Shown here: positions 8,369 to 17,347 of the stretch, one piece after another
How positions within the stretch are numbered: the first letter of the stretch is position 1
How the letters are laid out: the number at the start of each line of letters is the position of its first letter
Source: a bacterium
Lineage (GTDB): Bacteria > Cyanobacteriota > Sericytochromatia > S15B-MN24 > UBA4093
Length of the DNA stretch: 54,546 bases
Assembly: GCA_017744355.1 (NCBI GenBank)
Contig: JAGIBK010000003.1
Span: 1 to 54,546, forward strand
Direction: 5' to 3'
Translations under genes and position numbers: made by a program
Notes under the pieces: generated by a model
What the model was told of the DNA's origin: nothing
The model's database searches: none
Seen by the model: only the letters and a program-made list of their open reading frames with translations

Positions 8369-9376
8369 TCAGGACGCCAGAGCGGATCCAGACAGGCGAT
8401 CGATGAAGGTCCGCACCACCTCGACCAGCTCGGCGTGAGTCTTGGTCGCGTTGATGGCCGCGCGCAGCTCTGCCGAGCCGATCATGCCGCGGGTGTACCA
8501 GGTGATGTGCTTGCGGCTCTCGGAGACGCCCTGGCGCTCGCCCTTCTCGGCGATCAGGATGTCGGCGTGGGCGAGGGCCACCTCCAGGCGTTCGACGGGG
8601 CCCGGCTCGGGCAGGACCTCGCCGGTGCGCGCGTAGTGAGCGATCCGCGGGATGATCCAGGGGTTGCCCTGAGCGCCACGCCCGATCATGACCCCGGCGA
8701 CCCCGTAGTCGCGCATCCGCTGGAGGGCCTGGACCGGATCCGCCACGTCCCCGTTGCCGATGACCGGGATGGAAACGGCCTGGGCGACTTCGGCGATCTT
8801 GTCCCAGTCCGCCTGGCCCGAGTACATCTGCGATCGCGTCCGGCCGTGGACCGTAATGGCGGCGACACCGGCCTGCTCGGCGAGCTTGGCGACCTCGAGA
8901 TAGTTCTGGTGGTCATCCGAGAAGCCCAGGCGCATCTTGATGGTGACGGGGGTATCGGGCACAGCCTTGACCATGGCCTTGAGGATCCGCTCCAGAAGGG
9001 CGGTCTCCTTGAGCAGGGCCGAACCGTCGCAACCGCTGGTGATCTTGGGGACCGGGCAACCCAGGTTGATGTCCACGACGGCCGCGCCGAACTCGACCAG
9101 TCGCTGGCTGGCGGCGGCCATCACGTCCGGCTCGTGGCCGAAGAGTTGGAGGCCGAGGGGCTTGAGATCCTCGGGCACGGTGAGATCGGGGGCGTCCTTG
9201 CGCTTGTGCATGTTCATCAGGCCGACGGCGCTGAACATCTCGTGGAACACCAGGCTCTCACGGTCGTAGCGCCGCATCAGGCGGATGAAGGGGAAATCGC
9301 AGACCCCGCACATGGGTGCCAGGATCACGGGGCTAGCAAGCTCGAGCTTGCCGATCTTCAAGACATGATCACGCAT
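8369..9376 (-). CDS. dusB: tRNA-dihydrouridine synthase, DusB type
   Basis: This 335-residue FMN enzyme reduces uridine to dihydrouridine in the tRNA D-loop. It has the N-terminal barrel entry 'ILAPMCGVCDFPF', the catalytic Cys107 in NLGCP, the phosphate/FMN strand 'VTIKMRLG', the 'HGRTR' loop, 'IPVIGNGDV' and 'MIGRGAQGNPWI'. Length fits DusB. The start is ATG at 9376. A second member of the same family is encoded at 28160-29200. The gene stands divergent from the adenosyltransferase gene; the gap of 89 bases shows no clear regulatory motif. Confidence 0.93.
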   Translation of the reverse strand: MRDHVLKIGKLELASPVILAPMCGVCDFPFIRLMRRYDRESLVFHEMFSAVGLMNMHKRKDAPDLTVPEDLKPLGLQLFGHEPDVMAAASQRLVEFGAAVVDINLGCPVPKITSGCDGSALLKETALLERILKAMVKAVPDTPVTIKMRLGFSDDHQNYLEVAKLAEQAGVAAITVHGRTRSQMYSGQADWDKIAEVAQAVSIPVIGNGDVADPVQALQRMRDYGVAGVMIGRGAQGNPWIIPRIAHYARTGEVLPEPGPVERLEVALAHADILIAEKGERQGVSESRKHITWYTRGMIGSAELRAAINATKTHAELVEVVRTFIDRLSGSALAS

Positions 9377-9465
9377 TGCGCCATTCTAACACGCCCGTTT
9401 GGCAAGGCGCGCGCCTCCCGGTACCATGGGGGCGATCCGCGACGACGCAACAGAAAGAGGACTGG

Positions 9466-10059
9466 ATGAAGATCTACACCAAGACCGGCGACAAGGGGCA
9501 GACCTCGCTGCTCTTCGGCAAGCGCGTCCCCAAGGACGACCTGCGGGTCGAGGCCTACGGCACCGTGGACGAGGCCAACTCGGCGATCGGCCTCGCCGTC
9601 AGCTTCTTGCCTGAGGAGGCCACCCTTACCGAGGTGCGCGGCTACCTGAACGAGATCCAGCAGGTGCTCTTCAACGTCGGCGCGGAGCTTGCGACGCCCG
9701 CCGGCCGGCGCCCGGGCTGGGAGACCACCGAGCAGCACGTCCAGGCCCTCGAAGAGGCCATCGACACCCTCGAAGGCCGCATGCCCCCGCTCACGAGCTT
9801 CCTCTTGCCCGGCGGCAGCCCTTCGGGTGCCGCCCTGCACGTGGCCCGCACCGTGGCCCGTCGTGCCGAGCGTCAGAGCGTCACCATCGCCGGGCAGGAC
9901 GAGTTGAACCCCCTGGTGATCAGCTACCTCAACCGCCTCTCGGACTTCCTGTTCGTCTGCGCCCGCTACGTCAACCAGGTGATGGGCCAGGCCGAGCCCG
10001 CGGGCCCGGTGCCCCAGGGCCTCAAGGCCAACGCCGCCAAGGCAACCAAACAAGATTAG
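9466..10059 (+). CDS. Cob(I)alamin adenosyltransferase, PduO type
   Basis: This 197-residue enzyme moves the adenosyl group of ATP to cob(I)alamin, giving coenzyme B12. It starts with the family's N-terminal ATP motif, KIYTKTGDKGQTSLL, then 'VEAYGTVDEANS' and later 'LPGGSPSGAALHVARTVARRAER', which carry the nucleotide and cobalamin contacts in PduO-type enzymes. I chose ATG 9466 because an AGAGGA site lies just before it and the conserved N-terminus starts there; the longer frame upstream is non-coding. No other B12 gene and no cobalamin riboswitch is visible nearby. Confidence 0.93.
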   Translation: MKIYTKTGDKGQTSLLFGKRVPKDDLRVEAYGTVDEANSAIGLAVSFLPEEATLTEVRGYLNEIQQVLFNVGAELATPAGRRPGWETTEQHVQALEEAIDTLEGRMPPLTSFLLPGGSPSGAALHVARTVARRAERQSVTIAGQDELNPLVISYLNRLSDFLFVCARYVNQVMGQAEPAGPVPQGLKANAAKATKQD

Positions 10060-10077
10060 TCCAAGATTAATCCCTGT

Positions 10078-10107
10078 AACCCCAGTCACCGCCCGGTGGC
10101 TGGGGTT
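10078..10107 (+). terminator. Terminator after adenosyltransferase gene
   Basis: A 13-position stem pairs 10078-10090 with 10095-10107, with one T-G wobble and loop GCCC. No T-run follows. Confidence 0.5.
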
Positions 10108-10156
10108 CGCGCTAGGCTGGGGTTTCCGCCTCCGAGAATCGCGTGGAAGGATCCCC

Positions 10157-11908
10157 ATGAGACGCGTCTACTCCGACGCCAGCGGTCAGCTCGATCGGCT
10201 GGCCCGCTCCGACTTCGACTCCGCCAGCTGGCAGACCGTCTGCGTCAAGGCCCACCTCCTGAGCCTGGGGGGGGCCATCGACGAGCTGCAAAGTCTCGAC
10301 CAGCTCAAGGCGGGCCGGATCCAGGTCCTTCCCCACCAGATCGATGCGGTCATGACCGCCGTCAACCGCATGCACTGTCGCGCCATCCTCGCCGACGAGG
10401 TGGGCCTCGGTAAGACCATCGAGGCCGGCCTCATCCTCAAGGAATACCTGGTCCGCAACCTGGTCAAGAACGTCTTGATCCTCACCCCGGCGCCGCTGAC
10501 GACCCAGTGGCGCGGCGAGATGGAATCCAAGTTCGGCGAGGCCTTCGTGGTCGCCGACAAGGACGACGACGAAACCTTCAAGGGATGGGGAGCGCACGAG
10601 CGCCTGATCGTCTCCCTCGACACCGCCAAGCACCCCGGCAACGCCAAGGAGATCGCCGCCCGCAAGTGGGACATGCTGGTGGTGGACGAGGCGCACCGCC
10701 TCAAGAACTCCCAGACTGCGGCCTACCAGTTCGTCAAAACCCTCGAGGCCCGCTTCAAGCTCTTCTTGACCGCCACGCCGATCCAGAACTCGCTGTTCGA
10801 GCTGTACAACCTGGTCGAGCTGCTGAGCGAGGGCATGTTCGGCAGCCTCGAGAGCTTCCGCGCCCGCTTCATCGAAGACGCCAAGGGACGCGTGCTCAAG
10901 AACCCTCAGGCCCTCTCGGATCTGCTCGCCCGGGTCATGATCCGGCACCGGCGCAGCGAAGTCGGGATCAAGTTCGTCGATCGCAAGGTCGAGACCGTCC
11001 GCCTGCAGGGCAGCTCTGAGGAGATGCGCCTCCACGACGCGGTGGTCGAGTACGTGGCCAAGGGGCTCGGCGCCAAGGAGGCCAAGGGCCAGAAGACCCT
11101 CGCCTTCATCCGCCTCTCGCGCATGCTCTCGAGCAGCCCTCAGGCGCTCGCCAAGAGCGCCGAGACCATGGCCACCCATACCACCGTCGAAGAAGGTGAG
11201 GACCTGGGGCGCATCGCCGCCCTCGCCCGCTCCATCCAGGGCTCCTCCAAGCTCGACGCGCTGCGCTCGGTGCTCTCCAAGGTCCAGGACAAGGCGATCG
11301 TCTTCACGGGCTTCTACGAGACCCAGGACTTCCTCGCCGAGCGCCTGAGGGCCGACGGCCTCAAGGTGCTGATCTTCAACGGGCGCATGAGCCAGAAGGA
11401 GAAGGACCGCGTCGTCGCCGAGTTCAAGATGGACGCCGACGTGCTGCTCTGCACCGACGCCGGCAGCGAGGGCGTCAACCTCCAGTTCTGCCACGTGCTC
11501 GTGAACTACGACCTGCCCTGGAACCCCATGCGCGTCGAGCAGCGCATCGGCCGCGTCCACCGCATCGGCCAGACGCGCGACGTCCTGATCATCAACCTCT
11601 CGATCCAGGGCACCATCGAGGACTACGTCCTGCAAATCCTCGAGCAGAAGATCGAGCTCTTCACCCAGGCCGTCGGCGATACGGACCTCATCCTCTCCAA
11701 CCTCAAGGGCTCGGACAGCTTCGAGAAGACCATCATCTCCTTGATCGCCCAGGCCAAGGAGCGCGGTCAGCTCGAAGCGGGCTTCGAGACCCTCGGCCGC
11801 AACCTCGAGATGGCGAAGGCCGCCGCCGACCAGATCCGCGAGTTCGACTCCCAGACCCTCGCCCTCTTGGATCTCTCGGCCATCCAGCCCGGAGAGAGCG
11901 CGTCCTAG
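10157..11908 (+). CDS. SNF2-family DEAD/DEAH helicase (RapA-like)
   Basis: This 583-residue superfamily 2 ATPase has a short N-terminal segment, then Walker A DEVGLGKT (Lys86), 'LILTPAPL', the Walker B box DEAH (177-180), 'LTATPIQNS' (motif III) and a second RecA domain with 'GRMSQKEKDRVV', 'TDAGSEGVNLQ' and 'RIGRVHRIGQ' (motif VI). It lacks the SWIM and SNF2_N extensions of larger proteins. Family members move along DNA and remodel stalled polymerase or other complexes. It is followed on the same strand by a small lipoprotein gene and the zinc-knuckle gene at 12550. Bacillus encodes an adjacent SNF2 helicase and hypothetical partner (YqhH/YqhG); a similar pairing here is my inference. Confidence 0.92.
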   Translation: MRRVYSDASGQLDRLARSDFDSASWQTVCVKAHLLSLGGAIDELQSLDQLKAGRIQVLPHQIDAVMTAVNRMHCRAILADEVGLGKTIEAGLILKEYLVRNLVKNVLILTPAPLTTQWRGEMESKFGEAFVVADKDDDETFKGWGAHERLIVSLDTAKHPGNAKEIAARKWDMLVVDEAHRLKNSQTAAYQFVKTLEARFKLFLTATPIQNSLFELYNLVELLSEGMFGSLESFRARFIEDAKGRVLKNPQALSDLLARVMIRHRRSEVGIKFVDRKVETVRLQGSSEEMRLHDAVVEYVAKGLGAKEAKGQKTLAFIRLSRMLSSSPQALAKSAETMATHTTVEEGEDLGRIAALARSIQGSSKLDALRSVLSKVQDKAIVFTGFYETQDFLAERLRADGLKVLIFNGRMSQKEKDRVVAEFKMDADVLLCTDAGSEGVNLQFCHVLVNYDLPWNPMRVEQRIGRVHRIGQTRDVLIINLSIQGTIEDYVLQILEQKIELFTQAVGDTDLILSNLKGSDSFEKTIISLIAQAKERGQLEAGFETLGRNLEMAKAAADQIREFDSQTLALLDLSAIQPGESAS

Positions 11909-11926
11909 CACCCGCCGAAAAACTGC

Positions 11927-11954
11927 TTGCAAGTTAACAAAACTTCATTAAACT
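11927..11954 (+). promoter_or_regulatory. Promoter of small lipoprotein gene, with AGTTAA box
   Basis: TTGCAA (11927-11932), a 16-base spacer and TAAACT (11949-11954) lie 37 bases before the start codon at 11992, in an AT-rich island. An AGTTAA box at 11932 overlaps the -35 region; the same hexamer recurs in other lipoprotein promoters of this window. Confidence 0.4.
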
Positions 11955-11991
11955 AGGTAAAGCAAGCATTCTTTTTCCTCGGAGGTGCCCC

Positions 11992-12441
11992 ATGCGCATG
12001 ATCGCCCTCCCCCTCGTCCTGGCCCTCGCCCTCTCGCTGAGCGCCTGCAAGCAGAGCCAAACCAAGAAAGCAGCGACCGATCCCGCCCAGACCAAATCCG
12101 CGGCCGCCTCGCAGAGCCTTGACCTGCAAAGCACCGGCGATCCCGCCAAGGACGCGGAGCGCGAGCGCTTCAAGGCCCAGAAGCAGATCGTCGTCAACTC
12201 GCTCAACGACGTGCTCGAAGAGCTGCAGAGCCAGGGCATCGAGATCCGCAAAACCCCCAAGAAGCCCGCATGGCGCCTCATCGTGCCCGCCTACGCCCAG
12301 ATCACCGACCAGGCCAAGCGCGAGGCCGAGGCCACCAAGCTCGCCAGCGACTTCAAGGCCAAGATCGAAACCATCATGCAGAAGAAGATCCAGGTGGAAG
12401 TCTACGCGGACGACAAGGAGACGACCCGCCTCAACCCCTGA
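11992..12441 (+). CDS. Small secreted lipoprotein
   Basis: This 149-residue protein has a signal peptide with lipobox LSAC (Cys19). A Lys/Ala/Gln-rich linker (20-55) and a mostly helical, charged domain (about 55-149) follow. A GGAGGTG site precedes the first ATG. I do not recognise the domain. It lies between the SNF2 helicase and the zinc-knuckle gene on the same strand but has its own probable promoter, so it need not share their function. Confidence 0.75.
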   Translation: MRMIALPLVLALALSLSACKQSQTKKAATDPAQTKSAAASQSLDLQSTGDPAKDAERERFKAQKQIVVNSLNDVLEELQSQGIEIRKTPKKPAWRLIVPAYAQITDQAKREAEATKLASDFKAKIETIMQKKIQVEVYADDKETTRLNP

Positions 12442-12549
12442 TCAATCGCTAGAGGAGCATCCGTCACAGACTTTCGGACGCAAAGCCCGTACGATCGGCA
12501 TTACCGCCCTCAACGAGCGGCTGATGCGCCCGCGTCACGGGAGTTGACG

Positions 12550-14307
12550 ATGCAGGAACCCTCGATCCGCAGCTTTACCCTCGACTACTATCGCAGCCTC
12601 GGCGCCGAGCTCACCCCGCTCGATGCCGAGGCCCGCACGTGGGAAGTCCGCCTTCCCGAGCGCCGCAGCGTCGACGGCTACACCCCCCTGAGCATCTCGT
12701 TCGACCCCCTGAGCGCCGATGCGGCGCCGAGCGGCGACATCAACGCCATGGGGCGGACCGCCCCTCAGTGGCGCGCCATCCTCGAAACCTGCACCAAGGC
12801 CCGTACCGTCGCCTATCGCCACGTGGTCGCCGAGCCCGTCGCGCACATCGCCCAGGTCTTCCAGGCCAAGCTCCCGAATTACGGCGTGCAGGGCGCGAAG
12901 CTCATCGCCGTCACCCCCCGCACGGCCGTGGGCTTCTCGCACCGGGTGACCTTCGAGGCGCCGGCCATGGCCGCCCGGCACGACGAGCTGCACCACGACC
13001 TGCTGGACGCGATCACGGGCGAGCGGCTCGACGCGCTCTCGGACGCCTTCTACACCCTGCACTCGATCCCCATCGATCCGCCGCAGGATCCGCGCTTGCT
13101 TCCGATCGAGACCCTCCACGCCCAGGCCCTCTCCTGCGTCGACGTGCGCACCGAGGAACGCGGCCTGGCCCTCGAGACCGAGCTCGCCCCGCGCCTCCAC
13201 GAGGCCGAAGAGCGGCTGCGGCGCCACTTCGAAGCACAGATCGCCCAGATCCTCCGCACCGAGGAAGCCGAACTCGACGCCAAGCTGGAGCACCTGGCCT
13301 ACAAGACCCGCGAGACCAAGCTGCCGGGCGCGATCGCCAAGCTCCAGGCAGAGGCGGCCAAGGTGGCCGTCGAAATCGAGCAGCTGCGCGTGCGGCGTGA
13401 CCTCGAAAGCGAGCGCATCAAGGACGCCGAGCGCGCCCGCCTCGACGCCGAGCGCACCCGCCACGAGGTCACGGTCGAGACGGCCCTGGTCAGCGTCGCG
13501 TACGTGACCTTCGACGTGGTGCACTACGCCCTCGAGCTCGTCCAGGGCGATCGCCGGGGCACCCTCGAAGTCCGTTACGTCCCCGTGACGGGCGAGCTGC
13601 TCATGCTCCACTGCCCCACCTGCGGCCTGCCCATGACCCACGGGACTCCCGGCCTCACGGAAGAGGGCCAAGCGATCTGCGAGCGCTGCACCTGGCGGCT
13701 CGACTACCCCAGCGCCCAGCGGCCCGATCCCGAGCCCTGCTCGCGCTGCGGGGTGCTGGTACCCCACGACGCGGTGCAGCGCTGCCACCTGAGCCAGGTC
13801 TCGTACTGCGTGGTGTGCGCCATGGCCTGCGACGCCTGCGGCAAGACCACCGCGCGCGAAAAGCTACGGCCCAACCCCTCGGGCCGCGGCATGATCTGTC
13901 CGGACCATGCGATCGCCTGCAACAGCTGCCATGCGCAGGTCTTCCAGAAGGAAACCTTCACCTGCTCGGCCTGCAACGAGCGTCACTGCCACTCCCACGC
14001 CACGCCCTGCGAGGCGTGCGGCATGCCCAGCTGCATCCGCTGCGCCCGCGCCCATCAGGGCCACTGCACGGTCTGCGCCAAGCTCACGCGGGTCAGCGCC
14101 CGGCACCACCTGGTGGCGGTGGCGCAGGGCATGTTCCCCTCGCTCAAGCGCTGGGGCCTCAGCTGGAAGCTCGCCGAAGCGGGCGAGTTCGCGCTGCTCG
14201 AATGGAAGGCCCCCATGGGGCGTCGAGGCCGCCTGGTGCTCGCCGTCCAGGACTACTACCTGGTCTCGCAGCGCGAGAAGGGCCCCTTCGAGCGCCACTG
14301 GCACTAG
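12550..14307 (+). CDS. Unrecognised protein with coiled coil and ten CxxC zinc knuckles
   Basis: This 585-residue protein has three parts. Residues 1-180 form a globular domain with an alpha/beta pattern. Residues about 195-310 are a charged heptad-like helix, probably a coiled coil. Residues 355-509 hold 23 cysteines, arranged as ten CxxC pairs (for example CPTC 355-358, CTVC 506-509) with several His, enough for about five zinc ribbons. A final 75-residue tail has no Cys. No signal peptide or membrane helix is visible, so it should be cytoplasmic. ATG 12550 is preferred over TTG 12544 because GGGAG stands 6 bases before it. Its neighbour two genes upstream is a SNF2 helicase. A role in nucleic acid binding is inferred from the knuckles only. 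Confidence 0.8.
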   Translation: MQEPSIRSFTLDYYRSLGAELTPLDAEARTWEVRLPERRSVDGYTPLSISFDPLSADAAPSGDINAMGRTAPQWRAILETCTKARTVAYRHVVAEPVAHIAQVFQAKLPNYGVQGAKLIAVTPRTAVGFSHRVTFEAPAMAARHDELHHDLLDAITGERLDALSDAFYTLHSIPIDPPQDPRLLPIETLHAQALSCVDVRTEERGLALETELAPRLHEAEERLRRHFEAQIAQILRTEEAELDAKLEHLAYKTRETKLPGAIAKLQAEAAKVAVEIEQLRVRRDLESERIKDAERARLDAERTRHEVTVETALVSVAYVTFDVVHYALELVQGDRRGTLEVRYVPVTGELLMLHCPTCGLPMTHGTPGLTEEGQAICERCTWRLDYPSAQRPDPEPCSRCGVLVPHDAVQRCHLSQVSYCVVCAMACDACGKTTAREKLRPNPSGRGMICPDHAIACNSCHAQVFQKETFTCSACNERHCHSHATPCEACGMPSCIRCARAHQGHCTVCAKLTRVSARHHLVAVAQGMFPSLKRWGLSWKLAEAGEFALLEWKAPMGRRGRLVLAVQDYYLVSQREKGPFERHWH

Positions 14308-14318
14308 CGAAATAAGGC

Positions 14319-15059
14319 TCAGCCCGCCATCAAGGCCGCAACGGCCGCCCGGCTCCGGGAAACGATGCCCGCCACGGCCTCCGCTTCGGTCTTGAAGGTA
14401 GGCAGCATCAGGGGCTCGCCGAAGCGGATCCGAGCACTCTCATAGAAGACCGCCGCAACGGTCGGGCTCTCGATGTGGGAGGTCCCGCGATCGAAGGCTC
14501 GCACAAGCGCTGCCGGTACCGTGAGGCGCCGCTCGCAAGGCGAGCCCACGATGGCCACGGGCACGATCGGCACTGCGTAGTCCCGCACCTCCCACCAGAG
14601 ACGCGCAAACGCCGTGTGAAAATGCCCCACCGCGCGCGGGGGCGTCCAGGCCGTGAAGTTGTCCATGCCTTCCGGGAAGATCCCCAGCAACTCGCCGTCG
14701 GCGAGGGCCGCGGCGCCCTGCGTGATCATGGCATGGCTGCGGTGCACCTGAGACGGCAGGAAGATCACCCCTGCCGCCCGCAGGAAGCGCGACAGGGCCA
14801 CGTGCCCGAGCCACGAATCGGCCACGAAGTGGACGTGCCGCTCCAGGCTCAGGGCGATGAGCAAAGGGTCCAGCAGGCTACGATGATTGGAGACCAGCAG
14901 GGCGGGCCCCACTTCGGGGATGTGCTCGGTGCCGGTCGCCTCGATCCAGGCCATCATCCGGCGCAAGACCGGCGCGATGGCATGCCGCATCGCCTCGTAA
15001 GCAATCTCCTGGCCGTACTCGGCAGGGGCCAGCCAATGCCCTGAACGCTTCCTTTCCAT
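14319..15059 (-). CDS. PlsC-like acyltransferase
   Basis: This 246-residue glycerolipid acyltransferase has the catalytic NHRSLLD motif (His59, Asp64) and FPEG (128-131), spaced as in 1-acylglycerol-3-phosphate acyltransferases. It has a hydrophobic segment near 30-40 but no clear signal peptide, so it is likely membrane-associated on the cytoplasmic side. The start is ATG 15059, preceded by GAGAGGGG; the frame extends 17 codons further but without a ribosome site. It is convergent with the zinc-knuckle gene, 11 bases apart with no terminator between. The acyl acceptor is unknown; true PlsC is likely but not certain. Confidence 0.85.
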   Translation of the reverse strand: MERKRSGHWLAPAEYGQEIAYEAMRHAIAPVLRRMMAWIEATGTEHIPEVGPALLVSNHRSLLDPLLIALSLERHVHFVADSWLGHVALSRFLRAAGVIFLPSQVHRSHAMITQGAAALADGELLGIFPEGMDNFTAWTPPRAVGHFHTAFARLWWEVRDYAVPIVPVAIVGSPCERRLTVPAALVRAFDRGTSHIESPTVAAVFYESARIRFGEPLMLPTFKTEAEAVAGIVSRSRAAVAALMAG

Positions 15060-15163
15060 GAGCCCGTCCCCTCTCGGGCGGATCCTAGTCGCGCCGCACC
15101 GCCGCCACAAGGGCTGCCAGATCCGCGCGCCTGAGGTAGCATGGAGCGAGGAGAGAAGGACCT

Positions 15164-16648
15164 ATGAGCCCCACCACCCGCGAAAAGACCCGTGCCCGCC
15201 TGAACTTCCTACGCCGGGCGTACCACAACCTGAGCCTGGGTCGCAAATTGCTCTTCACCGGCGCCACCGCCGTGCTCATGGTGGCGGGTGCTCTGACGGC
15301 GACCACCTACGTCAGCGCCGAGGACAGCCTCCGCAGCCAGATGCACCGCCAGGCCCACAACGAGCTCAAGGTCTTCGAGCGCCTCTACGAGATTCGCCTG
15401 GACGGCGGCCCTCCCCGGCTCGACCCGCAGGTCGCCCTGCGCGCGAGCACCGAGATGGTGGACCTGATGGGCGGCTTCTCGGCGGTCTTCGCGGGCGATC
15501 GCCCCATTGCGGTGGCGGGCCTCGACGGCCAGCGCGACGACGCGGCCCTGCGCTTGCTCGCCGGCCTTCGAGCCGACCAGACAGAGGGCTACACGCTCGC
15601 CACCATTCACGGCACCTCCTACGTGGTCGCCATCCACCCGCTGAGCGATGCCGACGGGCAATTGCTCGGCGCCTTCGTCCGGGGGATCCCGCTCAAGCAG
15701 ATCTCCGACATGCTCCAGAAGCACGCCTGGGGCATCTTCTCGATCTCGGGCACGGCCATGCTGCTCGCCCTCGTCGCACTCACCTGGCTCACCCGCGAGA
15801 TCACCGCCCCCATGCGCCGCTTGACGCTCGCGAGCCGGACGCTGGCCGAGCATGGCGAGGCCGCCGCCAACCTGCCCGAGGCGCGCCGCAGCGACGAGTT
15901 CGGCCGGCTCGCCACCGACTTCAAGGCGATCGCCGATCGCCTCGCGGCCCAGAAGACCGCCCTCGAAGAGAAGGATCGCCTGCGTGGCCAGCTCCTCGAG
16001 AAGCTCATCAGCGCGCAGGAAGACGAGCGCCGCCGGATCTCGCGCGAGCTGCACGACCAGACCGGCCAGTCGCTGACCTCGCTCCTGGTCGGCCTCAAGG
16101 TCCTCCGCAAGGCCCACTCCCCCGAGAGCATCCAAGAGGGAATCGAGGGGCTGCAGGCCCTGCTCCACGAGACCCTGGACGAGGTGCACCGCCTCTCGGT
16201 CGAGTTGCGACCGGCCATGCTCGACGACCTGGGGCTGGTCGCCGCGGTCCGCGCCCAGGCCAAGGACTTCGAAGCCGCACACGGCGTGCGCTCCGAGGTC
16301 GCCGTCCAGGGTCTCGACCATCGCCTGCCCGCAGTGGTCGAGACCTCGGTCTACCGCATCGTGCAGGAAGCCCTCACCAACGTGGCCAAGTACGCCCGGG
16401 CGCGTCACGTGGTCATCCGCCTGGCACAGACGGACGGCCAGTTCACCGCCTGCGTCAGCGACGACGGGGTCGGATTCGACCCCGCGGCCGCCCTCCACTC
16501 CAAGGGGCGCGAGAGCCTGGGCTTGGTCGGCATGCAGGAGCGCGTGGGCCTCTTGGGCGGCACCTTCGCCATCGACTCCGCCCCCGGCCGGGGCACCAAC
16601 GTCCACTTCGGCATTCCCCTCGACTTAGGAGACCCCACCCATGGCTGA
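15164..16648 (+). CDS. NarL-type sensor histidine kinase
   Basis: This 494-residue membrane sensor has a membrane helix at about 25-47, an extracytoplasmic sensing domain of about 135 residues, a second helix at about 185-207 and a HAMP linker. The HisKA_3 dimerisation domain has phospho-acceptor His297 (RELHDQTGQ). The HATPase has an N box (EALTNVAKYA), G1 (DDGVGFD) and G2 (GLVGMQERV). The signal sensed is unknown; the sensing domain resembles single-Cache folds by length only. A GAAGGA site precedes the ATG. Its last 8 bases overlap the response regulator gene, so the two are translationally coupled and form one two-component system. Confidence 0.93.
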   Translation: MSPTTREKTRARLNFLRRAYHNLSLGRKLLFTGATAVLMVAGALTATTYVSAEDSLRSQMHRQAHNELKVFERLYEIRLDGGPPRLDPQVALRASTEMVDLMGGFSAVFAGDRPIAVAGLDGQRDDAALRLLAGLRADQTEGYTLATIHGTSYVVAIHPLSDADGQLLGAFVRGIPLKQISDMLQKHAWGIFSISGTAMLLALVALTWLTREITAPMRRLTLASRTLAEHGEAAANLPEARRSDEFGRLATDFKAIADRLAAQKTALEEKDRLRGQLLEKLISAQEDERRRISRELHDQTGQSLTSLLVGLKVLRKAHSPESIQEGIEGLQALLHETLDEVHRLSVELRPAMLDDLGLVAAVRAQAKDFEAAHGVRSEVAVQGLDHRLPAVVETSVYRIVQEALTNVAKYARARHVVIRLAQTDGQFTACVSDDGVGFDPAAALHSKGRESLGLVGMQERVGLLGGTFAIDSAPGRGTNVHFGIPLDLGDPTHG

Positions 16649-17294
16649 TCCCATCCGCGTGCTCATCTCAGACGACCATGCGATCTTGCGCAGCGGGCTC
16701 AAGATGCTCCTCAACGCCGAGGCCGACATCAAGGTGATCGGCGAAGCCACCACGGGCGAGGAGGCCGTCCGTCTCGCCGGCGAGCTCCAGCCGGACCTGG
16801 TGCTGATGGACATCTCCATGCCGGGGATGGGCGGTATCGAGGCGACCGCCGAGATCAAGAAGCGCCACCCCCCCATCAAGGTCCTCATGCTCACCATGCA
16901 TGAGAACGAGGCCTACCTCTTCCGGACCATCAAGGCGGGCGGATCGGGCTACGTGCTCAAGAAAGCCGCCGACACCGACCTCATCGACGCCATCCACCAA
17001 GTCATGCAGAGCGGCGCCTTCTTGCGCCCCTCGGTGACCAAGATGCTGGTGCAGGACTACCTGGAGCGGGTCGAAGCGGGCGAGGCCAGCGACTCGTACG
17101 GCAAGCTCACCGAGCGCGAGCGCGAGATCCTCAAGCTCATCGCCGAGGGTCACACCAACCCCGAAATCGCGCGGCTGCTCGTCATCTCGGTGCGCACGGT
17201 CGAGACCCACCGCGCCCACATCATGGACAAGCTCGGCATCCACCAGCGCTCGGAGCTGGTCAAGTACGCCATCCGAAAAGGGCTTCTGGACTGA
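16641..17294 (+). CDS. NarL/FixJ-family response regulator
   Basis: This 217-residue regulator has a receiver domain (phospho-acceptor Asp57, acidic pair Asp11/Asp12, Lys in 'VLKKAAD') and a C-terminal LuxR-type helix-turn-helix (about 150-217). The latter contains the conserved LTEREREILKLIAEG and 'NPEIARLLVISVRTVETH'. It overlaps the end of the kinase gene by 8 bases. It should bind DNA as a dimer when phosphorylated; targets are not visible. The terminator at 17296-17329 follows the stop codon at once. Confidence 0.95.
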   Translation: MADPIRVLISDDHAILRSGLKMLLNAEADIKVIGEATTGEEAVRLAGELQPDLVLMDISMPGMGGIEATAEIKKRHPPIKVLMLTMHENEAYLFRTIKAGGSGYVLKKAADTDLIDAIHQVMQSGAFLRPSVTKMLVQDYLERVEAGEASDSYGKLTEREREILKLIAEGHTNPEIARLLVISVRTVETHRAHIMDKLGIHQRSELVKYAIRKGLLD

Positions 17295-17295
17295 A

Positions 17296-17329
17296 GAAAG
17301 ACCGCCGGGGAATCCCCCGGCGGTCTTTC
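17296..17329. terminator. Bidirectional terminator
   Basis: A 15-bp perfect stem pairs 17296-17310 with 17315-17329, loop AATC. It stands between the response regulator gene and the convergent EF-hand lipoprotein gene. Confidence 0.8.
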
Positions 17330-17347
17330 GCTTTGTGGCGCTACGTT

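Noticed and set aside
9376..9465. Longer N-terminus for the adenosyltransferase
   Set aside because: The added residues are unlike the family and a ribosome site plus the conserved start lie at 9466.
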